DNA from: Treponema sp.
GTDB lineage: Bacteria > Spirochaetota > Spirochaetia > Treponematales > Breznakiellaceae
Reading direction: 5' to 3'
Length of the DNA stretch: 19,603 nt
Assembly (NCBI GenBank): GCA_031273405.1
Contig: JAISRW010000187.1
Span: 1-19,603, forward strand
The notes under the pieces were generated by a model. It saw nothing but the letters and a program-made list of their open reading frames with translations. It made no database searches and was not told the DNA's origin. The position numbers were made by a program, and so were the translations under genes. Shown one piece after another: positions 13,469-19,603 of the stretch (its first letter is position 1; the number at the start of each line of letters is the position of its first letter).

Positions 13469-15337
13469 ATGCTGAACGACAGGGCGGCGCTGCAAAATGC
13501 CAGAAAAATATACAAGAAAGCCCTCGATGCCGAAAAGACAAAGCTTTTTGTCTGCGCGGGGACCGGCTGTATCGCGTCGGGCTCCCTTGATGTTTACGAT
13601 CGGTTGGCGGGCATCATAAGCGAAAAAAAGATTCCCTGCGGGGTAAACATTACCGAAGAGCCGGGGCATCCGGCGGGGCTTAAAAAAAGCGGATGCCACG
13701 GATACTGTGACATGGGGCCTCTCATTCTGATTGAACCCGCGGGATACCTCTATACCAGGGTCAGGCTTGAGGACTGTGAGGAAATTGTTGAAAAGACCAT
13801 CGCCGGCGGCAAACTGATCGATCGCTTGGTCTATCAAAAAAACGGCTTAAGCTATCCGAAACGGGATGAAATACCTTTCTACAAAAAACAAACCCGTGTC
13901 GTGCTGGAGAAATGCGGCCGCATAAACGCCGAATCCCTTGAAGAATATCTTGCCGTCGGCGGATATTCGGCCTTTGAGAAAACCCTCTTTGACATGAGTC
14001 CCGAAGAGATTATCGCCGAGGTAGCCGAGTCCAACATCCGCGGCCGCGGGGGGGCGGGGTTTCCCGCCGGGGTCAAGTGGAAACAGGTATACAGGCAGAA
14101 GGCGGAGCCCAAATACGTGGTCTGCAACGGCGACGAAGGGGACCCCGGCGCTTTCATGGATCAGAGCGTCATGGAAGGCGTCCCCCATCAGATGATAGAG
14201 GGGATGCTTATCGCCGGCAGGGCCAGCGGCGCTTCCGAGGGCTATATTTATGTCCGGACGGAATACCCCATGGCCGTAAGCCGCTTGCGGACCGCCATAG
14301 CCCAGGCGGCGGCGGCGGGCCTTCTGGGCAGCAATATCCTGGGAACCGGTTTTTCCTTTAACCTACAGATTTACCGGGGGGCCGGCGCCTTTGTCTGCGG
14401 AGAGGGGAGCGCTCTTACCGCGTCCATCGAGGGGAAGCGGGGGATGCCGAGGGTAAAGCCGCCCCGGACGGTGGAGCAGGGGCTTTTTGAAAAACCGACC
14501 CTCCTCAACAATGTGGAGACCTTTGCCAATATACCCCTCATCATCAACCGGGGGGCGCTCTGGTACAAGACCATAGGGCCGGAGAACAGCCCCGGCACTA
14601 AAACTTTCGCCCTTACCGGCAATATCGAAAATACCGGTCTTATCGAGGTGCCTATGGGTACAACCCTGAGGGAGGTGATCTTCGACATAGGCGGCGGCAT
14701 GCGGGACGGCGGGACATTCAAGGCGGTGCAGACCGGCGGACCCTCCGGAGGCTGCCTTACCGGGGATGATCTCGACCTTCCCCTGGATTTTGATTCCTTG
14801 AAGAAAGCCGGGGCTATAATCGGAAGCGGCGGGCTTGTGGTGATGGACGATCATACCTGCATGGTGGAGATCGCCCGGTTTTTTATGCACTTTACCCAGC
14901 ACGAATCCTGCGGCAAATGCGTTCCCTGCCGGGAAGGCACCAAACGTATGCTGGCCGTTCTGGAACAGATCACCTCGGGGAACGGGGAAGAAGGGGACAT
15001 CGAACTGCTGCTGGAATTGGCCGACACTATTTCCGCGACCGCCCTCTGCGGGCTGGGGAAAACCGCTTCGTTTCCGGTGGTAAGCACCATCAGGAGTTTC
15101 CGTGACGAATACGAAGCCCACATCCGGGACAAGCGCTGTCCCGCGGGAGGCTGCCAAAAACTCCGGCAGATCGCTATTATCGCGGAAAAGTGCAAGGGCT
15201 GTTCAAAGTGTTCCCGAACCTGTCCGGCTGGGGCGATTAGCGGCAAGGTTAAAGAACCTTTTGTAATCGATCAAAGCAAATGCGTTAAATGCGGCGCCTG
15301 TATTGACGTCTGTCCGTTTAAGGCAATCGCGGGCTAA
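13469..15337 (+). CDS. hydB: NADH-dependent [FeFe] hydrogenase subunit HydB (NuoF-like flavoprotein)
   Basis: This 622-residue flavin subunit binds FMN and NADH and is the probable electron-bifurcating site of HydABC. In order it has: an N-terminal thioredoxin-like [2Fe-2S] domain (Cys29, 34, 76, 80); the NADH/FMN motif GRGGAGFPAGVKW (192-204) and YVVCNGDEGDPGAF (217-229); the [4Fe-4S] motif ESCGKCVPC (Cys481, 484, 487, plus Cys527); and a C-terminal 2x[4Fe-4S] ferredoxin domain (Cys575, 578, 581, 585 and 605, 608, 611, 615). These extra domains distinguish HydB from plain NuoF. The ATG at 13469, one base after the hydC stop and just after GGGGAGGG, is chosen. An in-frame ATG at 13421 would overlap hydC by 47 bases. 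Confidence 0.95.
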   Translation: MLNDRAALQNARKIYKKALDAEKTKLFVCAGTGCIASGSLDVYDRLAGIISEKKIPCGVNITEEPGHPAGLKKSGCHGYCDMGPLILIEPAGYLYTRVRLEDCEEIVEKTIAGGKLIDRLVYQKNGLSYPKRDEIPFYKKQTRVVLEKCGRINAESLEEYLAVGGYSAFEKTLFDMSPEEIIAEVAESNIRGRGGAGFPAGVKWKQVYRQKAEPKYVVCNGDEGDPGAFMDQSVMEGVPHQMIEGMLIAGRASGASEGYIYVRTEYPMAVSRLRTAIAQAAAAGLLGSNILGTGFSFNLQIYRGAGAFVCGEGSALTASIEGKRGMPRVKPPRTVEQGLFEKPTLLNNVETFANIPLIINRGALWYKTIGPENSPGTKTFALTGNIENTGLIEVPMGTTLREVIFDIGGGMRDGGTFKAVQTGGPSGGCLTGDDLDLPLDFDSLKKAGAIIGSGGLVVMDDHTCMVEIARFFMHFTQHESCGKCVPCREGTKRMLAVLEQITSGNGEEGDIELLLELADTISATALCGLGKTASFPVVSTIRSFRDEYEAHIRDKRCPAGGCQKLRQIAIIAEKCKGCSKCSRTCPAGAISGKVKEPFVIDQSKCVKCGACIDVCPFKAIAG

Positions 15338-15370
15338 TGTACTAATCTAACTAATGTAATGGAGGGAACC

Positions 15371-17167
15371 ATGAATACCGGAGACTATATGATCATTGAC
15401 AGTATCCCTGTTGAGATCGACGGGGAGAAAAACATCCTGGAACTTATCCGCAAGGCGGGGATAGAACTGCCCACCTTCTGCTACCATTCGGATCTTTCGA
15501 TCTATGGCGCCTGCCGTATGTGCATGGTCGAAACCGAAGGGGGCGGCCTGGAGGCGGCCTGCTCGACGCCGCCCAGGGCGGGTATGGCGATAAAAACCAA
15601 TACCGAAGGGCTGCGGAGATACCGCAGGATGATTCTGGAACTGCTCCTGGCAAACCACTGCCGGGACTGCACTACCTGCGGAAACAGCGGAAGCTGCAAA
15701 CTCCAGAATTTGGCCAAGCGCTTCAGCATCAAAAATATACGTTTTCCCAATACCGCCCAGGGAAACAGCGTGGACGATTCTTCCCCGTGTATCACCCGGG
15801 ATCAGCATAAGTGCATACTCTGCGGCGACTGCGTGCGGGTGTGCAACGAGGTGCAGGGGGTGGGGGCCATAGACTTTGCCCACCGGGGGGCGGAGATGAC
15901 TGTAAGCGCGGTCTTCGGCAAAACCATGGCCGAATCCCCCTGCGTGGGCTGCGGCCAATGCGCCGCGGTCTGCCCCACCGGCGCCATCGTGGTAAAGGAC
16001 GACACCGCTGCGGTGTGGAAGGCCCTGGCGGACCGGAAGGTCAAGGTAAGCTGCCAGATAGCCCCGGCGGTCAGGGTGGCGGTGGGCAGGGAATTCGGCC
16101 TTGAGACCGGCGGGGCCGCCGCGGGAAAAGCGCCGGGGGCCGCGGGCAACACCATAGGCCGGGTCATCGCCGCCCTGCGGAGGATGGGCTTCGACGAGGT
16201 GTACGACACCGCTACCGGCGCGGATCTGACGGTGCTGGAGGAGTCGGACGAACTGCTCAAGCGGCTGGAAAACCCCGGCGGGACAAAGCTGCCTCTCTTT
16301 ACCTCCTGCTGTCCCGCCTGGGTACAATTCGCCGAAAAGAACTACCCCGAAATTCTCCCCGCCGTTTCTACCGCCCGTTCTCCCATGGAGATGTTCGCCT
16401 CGGTCATAAAAGAAGAAAGCCGCCGCAGTTCCGGCCGCGCCCATGTGCATGTAGCGGTGATGCCCTGCACGGCGAAGAAGTTCGAGGCCGCCCGGGAGGA
16501 GTTCAGGCTCCGGCCGGAGGATGCCCCGCCGGAAAACGCTGTTCCTGCGGTTGACTACGTGATCACTACCCAGGAGCTTATCCGCATGATAACGGAAGCG
16601 GGGCTTCTCTTTTCGGAGATTTCCCCGGAGGCGGCGGACATGCCCTTCGGGATCAGCACTGGCGCCGGGGTCATTTTCGGGGTAAGCGGGGGAGTTACCG
16701 AGGCGGTGCTGCGGCGGCTCTCTAACGACAAATCCTCCGCCGCGCTCATGGCGATCGGCTTCCAGGGCGTCCGGGGCATGGAGGGGGTCAAGACCAGCCG
16801 GATCAGGCACGGGGACCGGGAACTAAAGGTCGCAATGGTAAGCGGCCTCAAAAACGCCGCGGACCTTGTCGAAAAAATTAAAAGCGGGGACGAGGCATAC
16901 CGCTTTGATTTTGTCGAGGTGATGGCCTGTCCGGGGGGCTGCGTCAGCGGCGCGGGCCAGCCGCCGGCGGCCTCCCCGGTAAAAGAAGAGCGGGGCCTGG
17001 GCCTTTACGCTGCGGACAGGATGAGCGTCATCAAACGCTCCGAGGAAAACCCCCTGATGATGAACCTCTACAACGGCATCCTCAAAGGCCGGGTCCGGGA
17101 ATTACTCCACGTCCGCTACGCGCCCCCGCCTGACGAAGAAAAACACCAGGAGGATTCCCATGCTTGA
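15371..17167 (+). CDS. hydA: Catalytic [FeFe] hydrogenase subunit HydA
   Basis: This 598-residue enzyme reversibly makes H2 from protons using electrons from ferredoxin and NADH. It has: an N-terminal [2Fe-2S] domain (Cys37, 48, 51, 64); a His-Cys [4Fe-4S] site (His96, Cys100, 103, 109); two ferredoxin clusters (Cys148, 151, 154, 158 and 191, 194, 197, 201); and the H-cluster motifs TSCCPAW (Cys313/314), MPCTAKKFE (Cys366) and MACPGGCVSGAGQP (Cys520, Cys524). The small-subunit-like C-terminal block is fused (about 545-583). An Ala/Gly-rich stretch at 246-261 between the ferredoxin and H domains looks like a small insertion. GGAGGG at 15361-15366 sets the ATG at 15371. The 3' end overlaps the next gene by 8 bases. 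All catalytic residues seem intact. Confidence 0.97.
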   Translation: MNTGDYMIIDSIPVEIDGEKNILELIRKAGIELPTFCYHSDLSIYGACRMCMVETEGGGLEAACSTPPRAGMAIKTNTEGLRRYRRMILELLLANHCRDCTTCGNSGSCKLQNLAKRFSIKNIRFPNTAQGNSVDDSSPCITRDQHKCILCGDCVRVCNEVQGVGAIDFAHRGAEMTVSAVFGKTMAESPCVGCGQCAAVCPTGAIVVKDDTAAVWKALADRKVKVSCQIAPAVRVAVGREFGLETGGAAAGKAPGAAGNTIGRVIAALRRMGFDEVYDTATGADLTVLEESDELLKRLENPGGTKLPLFTSCCPAWVQFAEKNYPEILPAVSTARSPMEMFASVIKEESRRSSGRAHVHVAVMPCTAKKFEAAREEFRLRPEDAPPENAVPAVDYVITTQELIRMITEAGLLFSEISPEAADMPFGISTGAGVIFGVSGGVTEAVLRRLSNDKSSAALMAIGFQGVRGMEGVKTSRIRHGDRELKVAMVSGLKNAADLVEKIKSGDEAYRFDFVEVMACPGGCVSGAGQPPAASPVKEERGLGLYAADRMSVIKRSEENPLMMNLYNGILKGRVRELLHVRYAPPPDEEKHQEDSHA

Positions 17168-17405
17168 ACTATGTGTTTGTATCGGCAGTTCCTGTCACAT
17201 CAGGGGTGCCTATAACGTCATCCGGACATTCCAGCGGCTCATGGAGGAACAGTCCCTCCACGACAGGATCAACTTCAAATCCGCTTTCTGCCAAAAGCAG
17301 TGCCGCCAGGGCGGAGTGGCGGTCTCGGTAGACGGTGTCCCCCACCGGGTAAGCCCCGAAGCCGCCGGGACATTCTTTAACGCCGAAGTGGCGTCCAGGC
17401 TCTGA
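17160..17405 (+). CDS. Second thioredoxin-like [2Fe-2S] ferredoxin
   Basis: This 81-residue paralogue of the protein at 9718 has ligands Cys7 and Cys12 in CIGSSCHIRGA, and Cys44 and Cys48 in FCQKQC. It starts inside the last codons of hydA after AGGAGG, so it is coupled to the catalytic hydrogenase, just as its relative is placed beside the sensory one. The role is probably electron transfer with HydABC. HydC-like [2Fe-2S] domains therefore occur four times in this operon: two free, one in HydC and one at the HydB N-terminus. Confidence 0.87.
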   Translation: MLELCVCIGSSCHIRGAYNVIRTFQRLMEEQSLHDRINFKSAFCQKQCRQGGVAVSVDGVPHRVSPEAAGTFFNAEVASRL

Positions 17406-17440
17406 GGATTATGGCTGCGGGGCTTTCCCTAAACCGGGGA

Positions 17441-17475
17441 CCGGAATTGACTGTGTTTCCGGACTTTCTTTTCTT
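17441..17475 (+). terminator. Weak terminator-like hairpin after the hydrogenase operon
   Basis: CCGGAA (17441-17446) pairs with TTCCGG (17457-17462) across a 10-base loop, and the pyrimidine-rich stretch ACTTTCTTTTCTT follows. It is the first candidate end for the long operon, 36 bases after its last gene. The T-run is interrupted, so termination may be partial, and the structured element at 17510 could contribute. Confidence 0.35.
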
Positions 17476-17509
17476 GACTTTCTATCGATATGTTTTTATC
17501 CTTTAGATA

Positions 17510-17670
17510 GAGCTTTTCCTAAAACCCGGTTAGTGCGAACCGCGAATCTTCGGTTCGATGGTTTGATGGGAAAAACTTCCGAAAAAGCGGCCTAACCGGA
17601 CTAAAGTCCGGACCGCTTTTCATTTAAATTTAAGGTTTTTCAAAATCCGGTTGGTTTTGGGAAAGCCTCT
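17510..17670 (+). repeat. Composite three-hairpin element, copy T, abutting the rex ribosome-binding site
   Basis: This has the same plan as the copies at 3869, 4931 and 5838. The ends GAGCTTTTCCTAAAACC and GGTTTTGGGAAAGCCTC are inverted. Hairpin 1 (about 17514-17574) has a nested CGAACCG / CGGTTCG hairpin (17536-17557). Hairpin 2 is AAAAGCGG / CCGCTTTT (17583-17620) with an inner CCGGA / TCCGG. The ATTTAAATTTAAGG linker is followed by hairpin 3 (17637-17663). The element ends one base before AAGGAG of rex, so it forms the whole rex leader and could control its transcription or translation. Confidence 0.7.
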
Positions 17671-17679
17671 AAGGAGATT

Positions 17680-18324
17680 ATGGAAAACCTGAGAATATCC
17701 GCCGCTCCTTCGATCCGCAGACTGCCTTCGTATTTGCATATTATCCGCAATATGCAGCGTGAGGGAGAGGAGTATATTTCGGGCACCGTTATAGCCCAGG
17801 AGCTCAACCTGGAATCGATTCAGGTCCGAAAGGATTTGAGCATTACCGGCATCATGGGAAGACCGAAAAGGGGCTACCCCATCGATCTCCTCATCGACGC
17901 CATTGAGCGGTTCCTCGGCTGGGATTCCCTGCATGACGCGGCGTTGGTCGGCATAGGGAATCTCGGTTCCGCCCTCCTGGGATATCAGGATTTTCAGCTC
18001 CATGGCCTCAATATCGCGGCGGCTTTTGATACCAACCCGAGGAAAATCGGCTCCACCGTTCACGGGATCAGGATCATGAACGCCAAGACTATGGATATAC
18101 AGATCCGGGGCTTTGGCATAAAAATCGCGATCCTCACCGTGCCTTCCGGCAGCGCCCAGGAGGCCGCGGATATGCTGGTATCCGCAGGCATAGAAGGGAT
18201 ATGGAATTTCACCAATGTAAAACTCAAAGTCCCGGAGAACGTGATTGTGCAAAAAGAAGATCTGTCATCAGGCTACGCCATTCTCTGCGTCAAGATGAGC
18301 GGGAAGCGCAGGTCCGGGCGCTAG
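17680..18324 (+). CDS. rex: Redox-sensing transcriptional repressor Rex
   Basis: This 214-residue Rex senses the NADH/NAD+ ratio and represses fermentation and hydrogenase genes until NADH rises. The N-terminal winged helix (about 8-80) includes RRLPSYLHIIRNM and SIQVRKDLS, the usual recognition region. The Rossmann domain begins with VGIGNLGSALLGY (90-102), the NADH-binding loop, followed by AAFDTNPRKIG. The usual GRPGVGY wing reads GRPKRGYPI. AAGGAG at 17671-17676 sets the ATG at 17680. It lies directly downstream of the adhE-hydrogenase array in the same direction, with only a repeat element between, so both linkage and autoregulation are likely. Confidence 0.95.
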   Translation: MENLRISAAPSIRRLPSYLHIIRNMQREGEEYISGTVIAQELNLESIQVRKDLSITGIMGRPKRGYPIDLLIDAIERFLGWDSLHDAALVGIGNLGSALLGYQDFQLHGLNIAAAFDTNPRKIGSTVHGIRIMNAKTMDIQIRGFGIKIAILTVPSGSAQEAADMLVSAGIEGIWNFTNVKLKVPENVIVQKEDLSSGYAILCVKMSGKRRSGR

Positions 18325-18452
18325 CAGCCGCGGACCTTCGGCCCGATTGCTCTTGTAGGGTTTTATGGCCTTTTTCATTGAAAAATGCCATAAAACCACG
18401 ATAAATGGGCATGCTTTCGGAGTTTGTAAGGTAAATCGAACCAAAGGTTCGC

Positions 18453-18477
18453 AACCGCCTGATCGGTGGTTTTTTGA
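18453..18477 (+). terminator. Candidate rex terminator
   Basis: AACCGCC (18453-18459) and GGTGGTT (18465-18471) form a stem with one G-U pair, followed by a T-run. It has the form of an intrinsic terminator in the plus direction, 130 bases after rex. The T-run partly overlaps the stem end. Confidence 0.4.
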
Positions 18478-18524
18478 GATTATATGCGCGAAGTGCGGCA
18501 AACTCCTAGCAGCCCATTAATTGT

Positions 18525-18563
18525 GGTTTTTATGGCTTTTTTTGCAAAAAAGCCATAAAAACC
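18525..18563. terminator. Strong symmetric hairpin between convergent genes
   Basis: GGTTTTTATGGCTTTTTT pairs with AAAAAAGCCATAAAAACC around a two- to three-base loop. With A/T runs inside the stem, it could end transcription of rex from the left and of the barrel gene from the right. It is also the right arm of the larger palindromic element. Confidence 0.45.
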
Positions 18564-18581
18564 TACAAGCCCCACAGGCTC

Positions 18582-19115
18582 CTAGTAGAACCTGTATCCG
18601 ACAGCAAGTTTTACCGTGAGGCCGTGACCGAACAAGTTCCTTGCAGTAACATCGTAGTCCGGTGTAACTGGCAGGTTAGTGGATTGTCGTAATTCATTTT
18701 TTCCGTCTTTTTCGGCTTTGTTTTCGAGCCAGATGCCGTACAGCGCCTCAAGGCGGACGTAGAGGTTGGAAGTGATTGTGTAGTCAACACCTCCGCCGGC
18801 CTTGAACCACAACGCACTGAAATCACCGGGGGCAGGGTCATCGCCCTCGCTGCTGTCTAGTTTTGCCGAGACGGTAATCTGATAGTCGATTCCCAAAAGT
18901 GGAAACAGGGTCAGCTTGCTGGTCAGCGCGAAAGGATATTTACCGAGTAGTCCAATATTGATGCTGGCAAGGGAAACATCGTACTCTGCTGACTGAGTTG
19001 CCTGACCGGTCTGTTCATGCGTGTATTTGAATTTTCCGCTTCCACCGAAAAAACCCAGCAACAATTCCACGTAAGTCGCGTCAAAGAAGAGATACCCGCC
19101 GCCGAAATAGGGCAT
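18582..19115 (-). CDS. Outer-membrane beta-barrel protein, apparently missing its signal peptide
   Basis: From the only in-frame ATG the product is 177 residues: alternating aromatic/glycine strands such as YFGGGYLFFDATYVELLLGFFGG, INIGLLGKYPFAL, FKAGGGVDYTITSNLYVRLEALYGIWLE and a C-terminal HGLTVKLAVGYRFY. The final aromatic residue and strand pattern are typical of outer-membrane barrels. No specific family is recognised. The frame stays open 58 codons further upstream to 19289, and that part is barrel-like too (KGAFSLSVGADGFFGSDFGGGFFGEESGGGSS), but it has no ATG, GTG or TTG start and no signal peptide before the TGA at 19290-19292. The gene is therefore probably 5'-truncated or frameshifted. 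Its strand is opposite to all other genes here. Confidence 0.65.
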   Translation of the reverse strand: MPYFGGGYLFFDATYVELLLGFFGGSGKFKYTHEQTGQATQSAEYDVSLASINIGLLGKYPFALTSKLTLFPLLGIDYQITVSAKLDSSEGDDPAPGDFSALWFKAGGGVDYTITSNLYVRLEALYGIWLENKAEKDGKNELRQSTNLPVTPDYDVTARNLFGHGLTVKLAVGYRFY

Positions 19116-19603
19116 TTCAAGGGTCGTTTTGACCGAGGATCCTCCGCCGCTTTCTTCGCCGAAAAAGCCGCCGCCGAAGTCACTGCCGAAAAAGCCGTCC
19201 GCACCAACGCTGAGAGAAAACGCGCCCTTTTCCTTGCCTTCTCCGCCACTTCCGCCCGCGCATCCACTGTCAGGTTGAGCCTCCCCCGGTCACGGGTCCC
19301 GGTGATCTTCACCGACTACCCTTTTACCCCATATGCGCACACTTAAGCGGAGCTGAAAAAACATAGCTGGGGAATCCTTTTGCGCTTCGAGTCGGCACAC
19401 AGGAGCGGCAGGCGGTGGATACGGTTAAACCAGGCAGAACAGTGAAACGTATCAAATATGAGGTGTACCACAAACGTCTGGACTATCCCCAGTTCCCTCC
19501 ACAGACTGAGCTGGGCAGCCGCCGCTTTCGTTTCCCCCTCCCCCTCAGGGGGAAAAACGCCCCGTGTTCACTATCGTTTCACACAGGGCGGCAAGGAGCA
19601 GCT
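19116..19603. other. Region beyond the barrel gene, no assignable gene
   Basis: Up to 19289 this is the startless upstream extension of the barrel frame. Beyond it, a plus-strand frame is open from 19364 to the window end (about 80 codons, reading ...VDTVKPGRTVKRIKYEVYHKRLDYPQFPPQ...). It has no convincing start or ribosome-binding site and is not recognised. CGTTTCCCCC (19529-19538) pairs with GGGGGAAAAACG (19548-19559). GTGAAACG (19442-19449) recurs inverted at 19575-19582. A gene fragment or repeat continuing past the window end is possible. Confidence 0.3.

Larger units (their letters stand above)
18352..18569. repeat. 218-bp palindromic element with long terminal inverted repeats
   Basis: The left end, starting CTTGTAGG-GTTTTATGGC (18352 on), recurs on the minus strand at the right end (18569 downward) as CTTGTAGG-TTTTTATGGC. 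The similarity continues for about 70 bases through ACCAC...TAATGGGC and GGAGTTTG. Each end is itself a hairpin: GGTTTTATGGC / GCCATAAAACC at 18359-18397, and a nearly perfect 18-bp stem at 18525-18563. Inner parts include CGAACC / GGTTCG (18437-18451) and AACCGCC / GGTGGTT followed by six T (18453-18477). It fills the gap between rex and the minus-strand barrel gene. Confidence 0.7.

Noticed and set aside
15347..16810. 487-codon minus-strand open frame inside hydA
   Set aside because: It is an antisense shadow. The Pro/Gly/His/Arg-rich composition and lack of motifs contrast with the complete HydA on the plus strand.

Overview
The window looks like the chromosome of a fermentative or acetogenic anaerobic spirochaete, most plausibly a Treponema of the termite-gut type. 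Three things suggest this: moderately high GC coding sequence with AT-rich gaps full of hairpin repeats, an outer-membrane beta-barrel ending in Tyr-Arg-Phe-Tyr, and a large [FeFe]-hydrogenase operon next to AdhE and Rex. The organism is inferred from gene content only. No RNA gene, CRISPR array or intact insertion sequence was seen.

Layout. (1) 1-3887: an AT-rich leader, an iron-containing alcohol dehydrogenase, then a two-gene NfnAB-type flavin electron-bifurcating transhydrogenase. (2) 3869-5976: a short-chain dehydrogenase and a small membrane protein, enclosed by two inverted ~140-bp composite hairpin elements with a diverged third copy between the genes. (3) 5617-6298: a 680-bp gap with repeats and possibly a decayed gene. 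(4) 6299-17405: an 11-kb co-directional, tightly packed or overlapping gene array: adhE, an APH-type kinase, a small thioredoxin-like [2Fe-2S] protein, a sensory-type [FeFe] hydrogenase with a PAS domain, a SpoIIE/PP2C phosphatase, HydC (NuoE-like), HydB (NuoF-like), catalytic HydA, and a second small [2Fe-2S] protein. (5) 17406-18324: a fourth copy of the composite hairpin element running straight into the ribosome-binding site of rex. (6) 18325-19603: a second kind of palindromic element, an outer-membrane barrel gene on the minus strand with a disrupted 5' end, and unassigned sequence.

How it fits together. HydABC should exchange electrons among H2, NADH and ferredoxin. NfnAB would link NADH and reduced ferredoxin to NADPH. 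AdhE and the stand-alone alcohol dehydrogenase consume or regenerate NADH at the ethanol branch. Rex senses NADH/NAD+ and is the natural candidate repressor of this set. The sensory hydrogenase, phosphatase, kinase and small [2Fe-2S] protein look like a separate H2- or redox-sensing module that controls the system by protein phosphorylation.

The least explained material is the repeats. One family has a conserved three-hairpin architecture, imperfect terminal inverted repeats and covarying arms. One copy supplies the stop codon of nfnB, and three copies end 1-75 bp upstream of a gene start or its ribosome-binding site.
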